A DNA stretch of 64,000 nucleotides from CAIMUS01 sp046347625 (GCA_046347625.1 JAXMFU010000002.1:1364001-1428000); one strand, 5' to 3'. Counted from the first letter of the stretch, positions 17,236 to 26,057 are shown. Notes: a model not told the origin generated them from the letters alone. Numbers and translations are program-made.

Positions 17236-17294
17236 GGCAGAATAGGCCGTCAGGCCGTATTCCGCCGAATGCTTTCCACTTACCCACCGCATAC

Positions 17295-17320
17295 GGCGCA
17301 TTACGCTACCCTAATGCGCC
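17295..17320. repeat. Short palindromic intergenic repeat
   Basis: A perfect 9-bp stem (GGCGCATTA at 17295-17303 with TAATGCGCC at 17312-17320) lies in the gap between the NTPase fragment and the DUF5615 gene. It sits in sequence of the type GCGCATTACGCTACCCTAATGCGCC that is dispersed in many proteobacterial genomes. It may also stop transcription between the two convergent genes. Confidence 0.5.
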
Positions 17321-17373
17321 CTACGCGCTCACCGTTAGAAGCCTATCGTTTGGTGATATTCTTTTCATAAAGC

Positions 17374-17739
17374 TTATTTAAGCGGTAGCGAACGCACTCG
17401 AATCCGCGCGTCGGCCACACTGATAATAGCACCCCGATCAAGTTCTTCAGCGTAACAGTTGATAATGTTTTGAAGATAATGCTCTACTCGACTGGGCCGC
17501 ATTCGGCGGAGCCGGAAGACGATGATACTGGGTAGCTTTGCGCCACTGGCGGCAACCAGCTCGGGAAAATCAAGATCGTGGGTCAAGACAATACGGGATT
17601 CCAGCCGGGCTTTTTCCAGAATAGCTGCATCCGTCAAGCGTTCCAGCCCCTGCTCGCTCAAGTGCATAGCATCATGGCCAAGACGGCGCAGCCAGGCAGC
17701 GGTTTGCGGCGCAATACCCATATCGGCCAGGAATTTCAT
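17374..17739 (-). CDS. DUF5615 family PIN-like toxin
   Basis: A 121-residue protein of the DUF5615 family, which has a PIN-like nuclease fold. It opens with the usual MKFLADMGIAP, and has GHDAMHL, an acidic DAAIL helix and THDLDF. Together these supply the acidic residues of the putative metal site. Members are paired with DUF433 proteins as probable toxin/antitoxin modules. Here the start overlaps the end of a DUF433 gene by 4 bp. The target RNA is unknown. Confidence 0.8.
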   Translation of the reverse strand: MKFLADMGIAPQTAAWLRRLGHDAMHLSEQGLERLTDAAILEKARLESRIVLTHDLDFPELVAASGAKLPSIIVFRLRRMRPSRVEHYLQNIINCYAEELDRGAIISVADARIRVRSLPLK

Positions 17740-17972
17740 ACAGCGGCTGAGTCAATCGGATAAACCGCCTCTTCGGCGAGCCAGGCCGCGTATTGCAGTG
17801 CCTGGTGGATATCTTCGGCTTCCAGGTAGGGATAAGTCTCCAGGATTTCCTCGGTCGTCATGCCATCGGCGACAAGGTTCAAAATGAGGGATATGGTGAC
17901 CCGCATGCCGCGGATACACGCGCGGCCACCCATAATATTGGGGTCGAAGGTAATACGATCAAAGCCTAGCAT
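17736..17972 (-). CDS. DUF433 family antitoxin
   Basis: A 78-residue DUF433 protein with a homeodomain-like helix-turn-helix. Landmarks are RITFDPNIMGG, ACIRGMRVT and the C-terminal LEAEDIHQALQYAAWLAEE. These proteins precede DUF5615 PIN-like genes and are the presumed DNA-binding antitoxin. Its end overlaps the toxin start by 4 bp. A promoter would lie in the 150 bases beyond 17972, but none is clear by eye. Confidence 0.85.
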   Translation of the reverse strand: MLGFDRITFDPNIMGGRACIRGMRVTISLILNLVADGMTTEEILETYPYLEAEDIHQALQYAAWLAEEAVYPIDSAAV

Positions 17973-18133
17973 AGGTTGTTTCTCGGGGAATCATTTCATG
18001 AGGTTATACATGACGTCACCCTAGCGGCAGTCCCGAAAAGTTTCAAGAGCGGATCGCGCCGGCCTTGGGCCGGATTATTAATGCCGGCGAGGACGCCGGC
18101 GCTCTCCGAAGACAAACCGGCGCCTGACACTGT

Positions 18134-18166
18134 TATAATACATTCTTAATTTGACATATTTATGTC
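18134..18166 (+). promoter_or_regulatory. Promoter and inverted-repeat operator of vapBC
   Basis: A consensus -10 box TATAAT (18134-18139) lies about 48 bases before the antitoxin start. The -35 region is weak. Just downstream, GACATA-TT-TATGTC (18153-18166) is a perfect hyphenated palindrome near the expected transcription start. That is the usual position of the operator bound by a ribbon-helix-helix VapB antitoxin for autoregulation. Confidence 0.45.
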
Positions 18167-18186
18167 TTTTCCAGTAGGTTTGCCCG

Positions 18187-18426
18187 ATGCGCACTACGGT
18201 TCGATTACGCGATGATCTTCTCGAACGCGCCAAAAAGCGTGCTGCCCAAGAGGGTCGTACCCTGACTTCATTGATTGAAGAAGGACTTACGTTGGCGCTT
18301 GCCAGGCCGCGCACGGAACGGCGCGAACGGGTTGAACTGCCAATTTCCCAGGCTGTCGGCGGTGTCCTGCCGGGTGTCGATCTGAATCGTTCCAGTAACC
18401 TTGAGGAACTGATGGGGGGACCTTGA
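18187..18426 (+). CDS. VapB-type ribbon-helix-helix antitoxin
   Basis: A 79-residue protein beginning MRTTVRLRDDLLERAKKRA, a ribbon-helix-helix strand and helix, followed by the second helix RTLTSLIEEGL. The C-terminal third, with VLPGVDLNRSSNLEELM, is the usual toxin-binding tail of antitoxins partnered with PIN toxins. It should bind its own promoter with the toxin. The stop overlaps the toxin start (TTGA at 18423). Confidence 0.85.
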   Translation: MRTTVRLRDDLLERAKKRAAQEGRTLTSLIEEGLTLALARPRTERRERVELPISQAVGGVLPGVDLNRSSNLEELMGGP

Positions 18427-18848
18427 TCCTGCCCGATGTGAATGTCCTGGTCCATGCCTTTCGGGTCGATTCTACCGACCATGAAATTTGTCGCTCTTGG
18501 TTGGAAAACGTTGTGAACGGTGATGCGTGCTACGGCATGTCTCCCCAGGTACTGAGCGGCGTAGTCCGCGTCGTCACTCACCCAAAAGTCTTCAAACAGC
18601 CCAGTCCCTTGCATGAGGTGCTCGATTTCTGCGGGCTTTTACTCGCGCAGCCCCAATGCAATATCATCCAGCCCGGCGAGCGGCACTGGGATATCTTCAT
18701 ACGGCTTTGCAAGCAAGCCGATGTTCGGGGAAACCTGGTTCCTGATGCTTGGTTCGCTGCGCTGGCGATTGAAACCGGCTGTGAATGGATTACGCTGGAC
18801 CGTGACTTTGCCCGTTTTCCAGGAGTCCGCTGGCGCACGCCCGGATAG
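18423..18848 (+). CDS. VapC-type PIN domain RNase toxin
   Basis: A 141-residue PIN-domain RNase. The acidic residues sit in LPDVNVLVHAF, in the later VPDAWFAALAIE and in the final LDRDFARF, matching the four-acid PIN active site. The overall text fits the subfamily with the GVVRVVTHP segment. The start is TTG 18423, overlapping the antitoxin stop, so translation is probably coupled. It cleaves RNA when not neutralised by its VapB; the specific target is unknown. The module is complete, in contrast with the broken PIN gene at 59942. Confidence 0.87.
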   Translation: MILPDVNVLVHAFRVDSTDHEICRSWLENVVNGDACYGMSPQVLSGVVRVVTHPKVFKQPSPLHEVLDFCGLLLAQPQCNIIQPGERHWDIFIRLCKQADVRGNLVPDAWFAALAIETGCEWITLDRDFARFPGVRWRTPG

Positions 18849-18859
18849 AGATGGTTGCG

Positions 18860-18967
18860 GACGCTGGAAACGCTCCGCAGACCCCGCTTATTCCGGCCTA
18901 CTTCTACTGCCAGGATGCCGGAAACGCTCCGCAGGCTCCGCTTATTCCGGCCTACTTCTGCTTTCAG
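18860..18967 (+). repeat. Tandem 54-bp direct repeat before the large membrane protein gene
   Basis: Two 54-bp copies (18860-18913 and 18914-18967) differ at about a dozen bases and share the core GAAACGCTCCGCAG...CCGCTTATTCCGGCCTACTTCT. The unit is 18 codons and open in the frame of the following gene, so a longer start at 18855 is formally possible. The repetitive Arg/Pro-rich translation argues against it. It resembles a dispersed intergenic repeat. Confidence 0.6.
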
Positions 18968-18971
18968 GGAA

Positions 18972-21800
18972 ATGACCCCCCCGATGTCCGCTGCGCCTCC
19001 TGCTCAGAGTCTGTATGCCAAGCCGCTGCAACTTAGCGTCATCGTGCTGGCCTGGCTGGTCATTGCGCACATGGCAGGACTGGCGCTCGGCGGACTGTTA
19101 CGGGCGCCTGCTTGGATAGCACTGACCGGTACGGCTGTCGCCACGCTGCTGTTACTCCTGCCCAATCAGACGCCGGCACCATCTTGGCGGATTTTTCCGG
19201 GCACCGTGCTCGCCGTGCTGAGCTGTGTCTGGCTTTACAGTGCGGCGGTGCATGGCATTCTGCCGTTCGGTCTATGGCCGGGTGGTCCCGCGACGGCGGA
19301 CCACTGGCTGCTGCTGGCTTTGCTGGTATTGCTGGCAGCCATCCTGGCGTGCTTTATCGAGCATTCTTCAGATTGGCAATCCTACGCTGAACCCGTGTTC
19401 TGGGGTGCCTGGCTGGTATACGGCTGGACTCTGCTGGGAGCTTTCGCTCAGTTTGCAGGACCGTGGACGCTGTATCTGAGCGGGAGTCTGATGGTATCGA
19501 TCATCGCGCTGTTTCCGCTGTCGCGATTACTGACGATGGCAGACCCGGTGCGGGGAACCGGCGTGGCGCTGCTGGCAACTCTACTCGTGGCCAGCCTGCC
19601 GGGTCGAGAGCGATTGCCCTACTGGGGGACAAGCATCGCTATCGGCTGGGCATATGGACTATGGCTGCTTGGCAATCTGGTGCTGCCCCGCTGGAATGCG
19701 CGCTTTCCCAGTTGGAGGATGGCTCACGATGCCTGGCCTTGGCTCGGCCTGCTGGTATTGGGATTGGGATTGGCTTTGATGGGATGGATTGCCGTTCTGA
19801 ATTGGGCCGTGATGCTGGCGCTGAGCGCCTATCTACTGCTGTTGCTGCGTCACAGCGCCTGGCCGGGTTTTGCCTGGCTGGGGATACTGACGCTGACCTG
19901 GGTAGGAGTGGCTGCCGGTGGTGCTGCTCATGACCTTAAATCACCGGCTGCATTGATGTCGGAGTCGCTGACCGGTCTGGCGATCATAATCTTGGCCTGG
20001 GCCAATCTGTTACTGCTGGCCGTGCCCTGGTGGGAACGCTGGGGCGAACGCATCGCTGTCTGGTTGGACTGGCGGTTCGCCGGATTACGGATACCGTTGT
20101 TGACCGGTGCATTCAGTCTCATCGTTTTCTGGTTGCTGGTGCTGCTCGCCTGGGATTTACTTGGGTTAATGATTCCCGTAAGGGAACCGATGGCAGTATA
20201 TTTGGGCGGGCTGGTATCGGTTTCGCTGTTGCATGGCTGTTACCGTTGGCGCGTTCCCCTGGCGGCCCACGGATTGGTTCTGGCTGTTTTCGGCACGTTG
20301 CTGGCCGGTTGGGAATGGCGGCAACCCGTCTCACTGCCGTTGTTCCTGGCGCTCTGGGGACTTGCCTTGATCGGTTCGATCGTTCTCCTGGCACCAAGAA
20401 AAGCAGAATTGCCGCAATGGTTTGGGCAAAGTTTGGTGCCGTGGGCCAGCTTCAGCCCTTGCCTGACGCTACTCGCTTTGCTGCTGACGGCGGCAACCGC
20501 ACTGGAACGCTTGCTGGCTCTGATTGTACTGACTGTGCATGCCGCCTGGTTGGGGTGGCAACGGCGGCGGCAGTCATGGTGGTTGTTCGCCATCGTTCTG
20601 CTGGTGGCGCTGCTGCACGCTGTTTGGTTGCTGTGGCTGCCGGTTTATCGATTTCCGGCGGCGCTTCCCTGGACCGCCCTGGAGTTGGCGGCGTTGCTGT
20701 GGCTGCCGTTCCAATTAAAGGTAGCGGCGGACCGGCGCAAAGACGAGCACCTTTCAACCAGCGCCATGGAACCCTTGAGAAGCGCTCTGGAACAGGCGGC
20801 ACCCTGGATCGGCGTCCTGGCGGTTGTGGAATGGGTCGGGCATGGCGCCGAGTTTGCCTTTACCCTGACGGCGGGATTACCGCCTCAACCCTTGCTGGGT
20901 GATTGGGACAATGTGGTGGCTTTGGCCGGTGCCGCTTTACTGAGCGCCGTAGGGATCGGTCAGGCCCGACGCAGCGACGATCCACATTGGGTTTATGGCG
21001 TGGCGCTGCTGGCCAGTCTGGCCGGTATCTACCTGCGCTTGTGCTGGGTGGGACTGGCGCCGTTGAGTGTCTGGGATACGGCGGCCATCATGGGGGCGGC
21101 CTATGGTCTGTTTATCTTGCAGCGGTTTACGCGCTCCCAGCCTGTGCTCAAGCTGGTATTGATCCTGCCACTACTGGCCTTATTGACGGTGCCTTGGCAG
21201 TTGGGCTCCGACCAGGCGGCGTTGACCTTATTGACGGCGGCTACTTTATATTTATTAGCGCGCCGCACCACCGGCCTGGAGACTCCGCTGTATTTAGGAC
21301 TGTTGATGCTGAACGGCGGCATTTATCTGTGGACGCCCGAATGGGCCGGGCGTACCGGTCTTTTCCAAGTTTATCTATTGCCGGCGATCGTGACGGTTCT
21401 GCTGCTGTTGCATCTGCACCGCCACGAACTTAAGCCCGCCGTGTTGAACAGCGCCCGGCTGGCGGCGCTCAGTACGCTGTATGCGGCAGCCACCCTGGAT
21501 GTATTTCTACGGCCGGAGTTGGGCGTCTTCGTCGTCGCCCTGGTCTTGAGTTTGGTCGGCATTGTGCTGGGCATCGGCTTGCGCATCCGCGCCTTTCTTT
21601 ACTCGGGCATAGCATTTCTGCTGCTGAACGTGATAGGACAGTTCATCAAGCTCTATCCTGAACAACGCCTGGGTCGCGCATTGGTCTTGATGGCCCTGGG
21701 AGTGGTCATCATCGGCCTGATGATCGGCTTCAACAGCAAACGTGAGGCGGTGCTGCAACGGATTCGAGTCTTCCGGGCGGACTTGGCCCAGTGGGAGTAA
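18972..21800 (+). CDS. Very large polytopic membrane protein of unknown function
   Basis: About 942 residues from ATG 18972, almost all hydrophobic: more than twenty-five predicted membrane segments, rich in Leu, Trp and Ala. One soluble stretch near residue 600 reads LKVAADRRKDEHLSTSAMEP. The C-terminus ends with a short basic cytosolic tail (FNSKREAVLQRIRVF). It resembles DUF2339/DUF2157-type predicted membrane proteins in composition, but I cannot place it firmly. ATG 18984 is an alternative start, since AGGGA at 18966-18970 is too close to 18972. The gene is not obviously in an operon. Confidence 0.6.
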   Translation: MTPPMSAAPPAQSLYAKPLQLSVIVLAWLVIAHMAGLALGGLLRAPAWIALTGTAVATLLLLLPNQTPAPSWRIFPGTVLAVLSCVWLYSAAVHGILPFGLWPGGPATADHWLLLALLVLLAAILACFIEHSSDWQSYAEPVFWGAWLVYGWTLLGAFAQFAGPWTLYLSGSLMVSIIALFPLSRLLTMADPVRGTGVALLATLLVASLPGRERLPYWGTSIAIGWAYGLWLLGNLVLPRWNARFPSWRMAHDAWPWLGLLVLGLGLALMGWIAVLNWAVMLALSAYLLLLLRHSAWPGFAWLGILTLTWVGVAAGGAAHDLKSPAALMSESLTGLAIIILAWANLLLLAVPWWERWGERIAVWLDWRFAGLRIPLLTGAFSLIVFWLLVLLAWDLLGLMIPVREPMAVYLGGLVSVSLLHGCYRWRVPLAAHGLVLAVFGTLLAGWEWRQPVSLPLFLALWGLALIGSIVLLAPRKAELPQWFGQSLVPWASFSPCLTLLALLLTAATALERLLALIVLTVHAAWLGWQRRRQSWWLFAIVLLVALLHAVWLLWLPVYRFPAALPWTALELAALLWLPFQLKVAADRRKDEHLSTSAMEPLRSALEQAAPWIGVLAVVEWVGHGAEFAFTLTAGLPPQPLLGDWDNVVALAGAALLSAVGIGQARRSDDPHWVYGVALLASLAGIYLRLCWVGLAPLSVWDTAAIMGAAYGLFILQRFTRSQPVLKLVLILPLLALLTVPWQLGSDQAALTLLTAATLYLLARRTTGLETPLYLGLLMLNGGIYLWTPEWAGRTGLFQVYLLPAIVTVLLLLHLHRHELKPAVLNSARLAALSTLYAAATLDVFLRPELGVFVVALVLSLVGIVLGIGLRIRAFLYSGIAFLLLNVIGQFIKLYPEQRLGRALVLMALGVVIIGLMIGFNSKREAVLQRIRVFRADLAQWE

Positions 21801-21829
21801 AGATAGGCACCGCTCGTGGTTGAGGCGCT

Positions 21830-21892
21830 TTTAACCTTTAACCTTTAACCTTGAGCCTTGAGCCTTTAACCTTTAACCTTTAACCTTTAACC
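21830..21892. repeat. Heptanucleotide microsatellite, nine units
   Basis: Nine consecutive 7-bp units: seven TTTAACC, with two TTGAGCC variants in the middle (21851-21864). The array lies between the stop of the large membrane protein gene and the start of the next gene. The unit length does not preserve a reading frame, and no gene spans it. Copy number could vary by slippage. Confidence 0.9.
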
Positions 21893-21996
21893 CTCTTCTG
21901 TGACTGGATAGAAAGGCCGATCCAGTGCTAAAGTTCACCCATTCCGGCACAGTTGCACCCCTTTCGCCGCGGTGCCAGCCTTCAGGAGAAATTGTC

Positions 21997-22569
21997 ATGC
22001 CGTGTTATTACCGCCTTTTGGGCGTACTGGTCTTAGCCTGCCTGATCTCGACGACGGCTTCATCACAGGAACAGCCGCCGGAACAGTTGCCTTCCGGTAG
22101 GCTGGCGTTTACCGGTTTCTCCCTGGGGTTACTGGTGGGTTACCAGCAAGGCCAGGGAGCGCTCGAATTTCAAGGGCGCAAATATCCGTTTTCCATCGAA
22201 AGCTACGGCTTGTTTACCCTGGGAGGCTCCCAAGTGGATGCCCTGGGTGTAGTCTACGACCTCGATAAGCTGGAAGACTTCGAGGGCCGGTATGGAGCGG
22301 CCACATTCGGGGTGACCGCCTGGCAGGGCGGCAACGTAACGGTGATGACGAATCAAAACGGCGTCGTCATTTACCTGCAAAGCCTGCGACAGGGATTGGA
22401 ACTGAGCCTGGGCGGCAGCTTCGATATCGTGTTGGAGCGAACCCCCTTGGAGTCGGAAACTAACACCGCAGCGGCTGGCAAGCCCACTTCGGCGCCGCCC
22501 AGGCCGGCTCAGGCTGAAGCGCTACCACCACCGGAGTTGATCGGCAAGTCCATAGGCGATAGGCCGTAA
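21997..22569 (+). CDS. Exported protein of unknown function
   Basis: A 190-residue protein with a signal peptide (MPCYYRLLGVLVLACLISTTASS). The VLVLAC segment could also act as a lipobox, so it may be a lipoprotein. The mature part is beta-rich and glycine-rich, with a C-terminal strand run GVVIYLQSLRQGLELSLGG, then a Pro/Ala-rich tail. I do not recognise the family. The start is ATG 21997, set by AGGAG at 21983-21987; an in-frame ATG-less extension upstream has no ribosome-binding site. The heptanucleotide repeat lies just upstream. Confidence 0.6.
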   Translation: MPCYYRLLGVLVLACLISTTASSQEQPPEQLPSGRLAFTGFSLGLLVGYQQGQGALEFQGRKYPFSIESYGLFTLGGSQVDALGVVYDLDKLEDFEGRYGAATFGVTAWQGGNVTVMTNQNGVVIYLQSLRQGLELSLGGSFDIVLERTPLESETNTAAAGKPTSAPPRPAQAEALPPPELIGKSIGDRP

Positions 22570-22645
22570 CTACAGTGTGACCTAACGGTTGTCATAATAA
22601 TTTGTGACAATAGTAAACGGGTTGATCTTTCAAAGGTTATGTCAG

Positions 22646-22966
22646 ATGGCTAAAGACAAGCAGCATAAAAAGGAGAAGCCGGATAAGCATGGGAACGCTA
22701 ATCTGGAGGCCTGGGAAAAAGCGCGTAAGGTGGCTAAGAAGCTGCGCAAAGGCCACAAAGACGAAGAATGGAGCAAACTACCCTGGCACGAAATCCGCAA
22801 TCAACTGCGGCAGTCCGGTGACACCGTGGATATGACCAAAGTGCCCGCCGACTGGACCAGTGAATCTCCACAGATGATTAAAATGTGCACGATCCTGCAA
22901 CAGGCCGGCTTCACAGCGCAGGGCCATGTATACCGTTGGGAGCCGGCCGATACGGAAGAGTCTTGA
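22646..22966 (+). CDS. Small basic protein of unknown function
   Basis: A 106-residue hydrophilic protein. The first 50 residues are very rich in Lys (MAKDKQHKKEKPDKHG, then KARKVAKKLRKG), like a nucleic-acid-binding tail. The second half has conserved-looking aromatic residues (LPWHEIRNQLR, ADWTSESPQM) and no known motif. ATG 22646 is preferred over an upstream in-frame TTG/ATG-like codon because the Lys-rich start is natural. Cytosolic; no obvious operon partners. Confidence 0.5.
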   Translation: MAKDKQHKKEKPDKHGNANLEAWEKARKVAKKLRKGHKDEEWSKLPWHEIRNQLRQSGDTVDMTKVPADWTSESPQMIKMCTILQQAGFTAQGHVYRWEPADTEES

Positions 22967-23020
22967 AGTGATTTCTGGCAACGGCAATACCGGAAAGTCG
23001 AGTAGCGGCGGGTCTGAATT

Positions 23021-23067
23021 CCCCTCCTTGGATAAGGAGGGGTGGCGCGCAGCGCCGGGGTGGTTCG
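23021..23067. repeat. REP-like double hairpin
   Basis: CCCCTCCTT (23021-23029) pairs with AAGGAGGGG (23034-23042), and GGCGC (23044-23048) with GCGCC (23052-23056). The paired hairpins followed by GGGGTGGTTCG are a familiar dispersed bacterial repeat. They lie between two convergent genes and could terminate transcription from either side. Confidence 0.6.
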
Positions 23068-23081
23068 ATTTGGCGGTCGCT

Positions 23082-23552
23082 TCAGGGCAGGTAGGACACA
23101 CTGCCAAGCCAATGCGTCTGCCAGTAGGGTAGATCGAGGCTGACCTTGCGCACCTGGCGACTGCTGGAAGAGACATGGATCATCTGGCCGTTGCCGGCGT
23201 AGATACCGACATGGGAAGCGGCACGACCTTTAACGGTATTGAAAAACAGAAGATCGGCCGGCATCACCGTTCGTTGCGGATGGTAGCCGGCGGCATATTG
23301 CTGGGCGGCGGTACGTGGAACCTGCAGGCCCGCCTGGCGATAGACATAGTACACCAGACCGCTGCAATCCATGCCCTCGGTCGGCGTCTCCCCGCCCGGC
23401 ACATAAGGTACGCCCAGCAAATTCTCGGCAACGGTTAAAATTCGTTGACGGGTGCTACGACTCGGGTCATCATGAAACACATCGGTTTGAGGCTTAGGCT
23501 GGCTGGCGCAGCCTGCCAGAAACAACAGTACAAGCAGCCAGAGGTAGTGCAT
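23082..23552 (-). CDS. NlpC/P60 family cell-wall peptidase, lipoprotein
   Basis: A 156-residue lipoprotein: the signal MHYLWLLVLLFLAGC ends in a LAGC lipobox. The NlpC/P60 domain follows directly, with the catalytic Cys in MDCSGLVYYVY, the His in RAASHVGIYAG and the polar third residue near MIHVSS. Such enzymes cut D-Glu-diaminopimelate bonds or cross-links in peptidoglycan, and this one would be held on the inner leaflet of the outer membrane. It stands alone on the minus strand, divergent from minC. Confidence 0.9.
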   Translation of the reverse strand: MHYLWLLVLLFLAGCASQPKPQTDVFHDDPSRSTRQRILTVAENLLGVPYVPGGETPTEGMDCSGLVYYVYRQAGLQVPRTAAQQYAAGYHPQRTVMPADLLFFNTVKGRAASHVGIYAGNGQMIHVSSSSRQVRKVSLDLPYWQTHWLGSVSYLP

Positions 23553-23787
23553 CGTTTTTCAGAATGACCAATCGATGATTGAGGAACTAGAATTGTTTAC
23601 TGTTTATTATAAGCGTCGCCGTGGCAGGATCAATCGACCCGGTCCGACCCCGGCTCGAATACCCTGTCCAGTCGATGATAGCGCGTCTATATAGCGGTCC
23701 ACCGCTTGCAAGTAGACCCGGCGTGTTTTAGATTCTTCACTAAATTACAAAGAGATAGCAGCGCAATGGGCTTGCCTGCACTATGCC

Positions 23788-24507
23788 ATGACACTTGAAT
23801 CCGCGAAGTTTGCCGGCGAAACACCGGCGCCTTTCGAACTTAAAGGTAGTTTATTCACCTTAACCGTCATGTATTTACGTGAGGTGGACAAGACTGTTAT
23901 CGCCCGCCATCTGCAAGAAAAGATCAGACAGGCGCCGGGACTGTTCAGCAATACCCCATTGGTGATCGACTTGGAACCCCTGGCGGAGAGCGCTGTCACG
24001 GTCGATTTCGCAGGTCTGGCCAAGATACTGCGAGAGCATGGCATGATTCCGGTCGGTGTTCGCAACGGTGGCGTGATACTGCAGGCGGCCGCTACGCTGG
24101 CCGGGCTGCCCCTGTTGCCGGAGAGCCGTTCCGGCGGCACCAAAAAAGCGGATAAGTCCGATCAGGCGCCCGCCTGTCATAGTAAAATCGTGACCCAACC
24201 GGTCCGCTCGGGTCAGCAAATCTATGCCTCTCAGGGTGATTTAATCGTATTAGGTGCGGTCAGTGCCGGTGCCGAATTGCTGGCTGACGGCAATATTCAT
24301 GTCTATGGTCCTTTGCGTGGCCGTGCCCTGGCGGGTGTCAAAGGCGATACTGAAATGCGGATTTTTTGCCAGAGCCTGGAGGCGGAACTGGTATCCATCG
24401 CCGGACGTTATCGGGTTATCGAACAACTAGACGCGGCCGAGCGGAACCGGCCGGTGCAGATGTATCTGGTGGCCGATCGTCTGGTCATCGAGCCTCTATC
24501 CAGGTAA
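23788..24507 (+). CDS. minC: Septum site-determining protein MinC
   Basis: A 239-residue FtsZ-assembly inhibitor. The N-terminal MinC_N domain runs to about residue 105 (FELKGSLFTLTVMYL ... HGMIPVGVRNGG). A short linker is followed by the beta-helical C-terminal domain with RSGQQIYA, GDLIVLGAVSAGAEL and GNIHVYGPLRGRALAG, the standard MinD-binding face. It is carried to the poles by MinD and blocks division there. minD follows 33 bases downstream and minE after it. Confidence 0.95.
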   Translation: MTLESAKFAGETPAPFELKGSLFTLTVMYLREVDKTVIARHLQEKIRQAPGLFSNTPLVIDLEPLAESAVTVDFAGLAKILREHGMIPVGVRNGGVILQAAATLAGLPLLPESRSGGTKKADKSDQAPACHSKIVTQPVRSGQQIYASQGDLIVLGAVSAGAELLADGNIHVYGPLRGRALAGVKGDTEMRIFCQSLEAELVSIAGRYRVIEQLDAAERNRPVQMYLVADRLVIEPLSR

Positions 24508-24540
24508 CAGGCGGCTCCCAACGGTATGGAGGATAACAGA

Positions 24541-25350
24541 TTGTCAAAAGTGATTGTGGTCACCTCCGGCAAGGGAGGTGTAGGCAAAACCACTACCAGC
24601 GCCAGTTTCGGTACGGGTCTGGCTCAGCGCGGCCATAAAACCGTCGTCATCGATTTCGACGTGGGCCTGCGGAATCTGGATTTGATCATGGGGTGCGAGC
24701 GCCGGGTGGTCTATGATTTTGTCAATGTCATCAATAATGAATCCAACCTCAATCAGACGTTGATCAAAGATAAGCGGGTCGAAAACCTCTATATTCTGCC
24801 GGCCTCGCAGACGCGCGATAAGGAAGCGCTCACCCGGGAAGGCGTGGAACGGGTCTTGAATGAGTTGCGGCAGAGCTTTGAATATATCGTTTGCGATTCT
24901 CCGGCCGGCATCGAACGTGGCGCCTTGATGGCGCTGTATTTTGCCGATGAGGCGCTGATCGTGACCAATCCTGAAGTGTCCTCGGTGCGTGACTCGGATC
25001 GTATCCTGGGGATCCTGGCCAGCCGCTCACGTAGAGCCGAGCAGGGCGATGAACCCGTCAAGGAACACTTGGTGCTGGCCCGCTATGCGCCGGACCGGGC
25101 CAATCGGGGCGATATGCTCAGCGTCGATGATGTGGTGGAGATTCTGGGCATTCCGCTGCTGGGTGTAATTCCCGAATCCCAAAGTGTGTTGCAAGCCTCC
25201 AATGCCGGTGTTCCGGTCGTGCTGGACGAACAGAGCGATGCCGGTGCCGCCTATAACGACCTGGTCGATCGTTTCCTCGGGGAGAATCGTCCGCATCGCT
25301 TTATTAACGTCGAAAAGAAGGGCTTCTTCAGGCGCCTGTTCAGGAATTAA
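24541..25350 (+). CDS. minD: Septum site-determining ATPase MinD
   Basis: A 269-residue deviant-Walker-A ATPase that recruits MinC to the membrane. It has GKGGVGKTT near residue 11, DFDVGLRNLDL, and CDSPAGIE as the Walker B region. The C-terminal amphipathic helix KKGFFRRLFRN binds membrane. The TTG at 24541 is the best start: GGAGG at 24528-24532 is 8 bases away, and it gives the LSKVIVVTSGKGG N-terminus and length typical of MinD. The ATG at 24526 has no ribosome-binding site and adds five residues absent from the family. minE starts 3 bases after the stop. Confidence 0.95.
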   Translation: MSKVIVVTSGKGGVGKTTTSASFGTGLAQRGHKTVVIDFDVGLRNLDLIMGCERRVVYDFVNVINNESNLNQTLIKDKRVENLYILPASQTRDKEALTREGVERVLNELRQSFEYIVCDSPAGIERGALMALYFADEALIVTNPEVSSVRDSDRILGILASRSRRAEQGDEPVKEHLVLARYAPDRANRGDMLSVDDVVEILGIPLLGVIPESQSVLQASNAGVPVVLDEQSDAGAAYNDLVDRFLGENRPHRFINVEKKGFFRRLFRN

Positions 25351-25353
25351 GGC

Positions 25354-25626
25354 ATGGGCTTACTAGACTATTTTCGAGCTACCCGGCGGGGTACGGCCGC
25401 TGTTGCCAAAGAGCGGTTGCAGATCATTGTCGCCCATGAACGGGGGGGACGCCGCCATAGCCCTGATTATCTGCCGGCTTTAAAGAAAGACTTGCTGGAT
25501 GTCGTGCGTAAATACGTACCCATCAGTCAGAATCAAGTCAAGGTGCATCTGGACAGAAGGGAAGATTACGAGGTATTGGAACTGAATATCACCCTGGCGG
25601 ACGAAGACCCGGTCGGCCGCAAATGA
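25354..25626 (+). CDS. minE: Cell division topological specificity factor MinE
   Basis: A 90-residue MinE. It has the N-terminal membrane-binding segment MGLLDYFRA, then AAVAKERLQIIVAHER, the helix/strand that contacts MinD and stimulates its ATPase. The C-terminal dimerisation domain holds KVHLDRREDYEVLELNITL. With MinC and MinD it produces the pole-to-pole oscillation that places the division septum. Its stop overlaps the hslR start by 4 bp. Confidence 0.95.
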   Translation: MGLLDYFRATRRGTAAVAKERLQIIVAHERGGRRHSPDYLPALKKDLLDVVRKYVPISQNQVKVHLDRREDYEVLELNITLADEDPVGRK

Positions 25627-26039
25627 GCACCGAACGGCAGCCGACCGACGCTAAGGTGCGGCTCGATAAATGGCTGTGGGCGGCGCGTTTTTTCAAGACC
25701 CGCTCCCTGGCGGCGGAAGCGGTTCAAGGTGGCAAGGTGCATGTCAACGGCGCCCGCGTCAAGCCGGCTCATGGGGTAAAACCGGGTGAAACCCTCAGCA
25801 TTCGGCGCGGGCCCGATGAATATGTGGTTGTTGTCAAGCAACTGGCGCGTCTGCGCGGACCGGCCAGCCAGGCTGCCCTTCTGTATGAGGAAACCCCCCA
25901 AAGCGTGCAACGGCGCGAAGCGCTGGCGGCGGAGCGTAAAGCGCAAACGGCACTGATGCCGCACCCTCTCCGCCGGCCCAGCAAGAAAGAGCGGCGCCAG
26001 ATTGTCCGGTTTACCCGGCGAACCGAGCCACCGGATTGA
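25623..26039 (+). CDS. hslR: Ribosome-associated heat shock protein Hsp15 (S4 domain)
   Basis: A 138-residue S4-domain RNA-binding protein. VRLDKWLWAARFFKTRSLA and GGKVHVNGARVKPAHGVKPG form the S4 fold. The basic C-terminal tail ends RPSKKERRQIVRFTR. Hsp15 binds free 50S subunits carrying nascent peptidyl-tRNA and helps to rescue them after heat shock. It overlaps minE by 4 bp (ATGA), so it is probably cotranslated with the min operon. It is a little longer than many homologues. Confidence 0.9.
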   Translation: MSTERQPTDAKVRLDKWLWAARFFKTRSLAAEAVQGGKVHVNGARVKPAHGVKPGETLSIRRGPDEYVVVVKQLARLRGPASQAALLYEETPQSVQRREALAAERKAQTALMPHPLRRPSKKERRQIVRFTRRTEPPD

Positions 26040-26057
26040 TTCGGCTTGGCGCCGCGC

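Noticed and set aside
18855..18971. In-frame N-terminal extension of the large membrane protein
   Set aside because: It would translate a 54-bp intergenic direct repeat.
24526..24540. ATG 24526 as minD start
   Set aside because: No ribosome-binding site, and it would put GGAGG inside the coding sequence; TTG 24541 fits the family.
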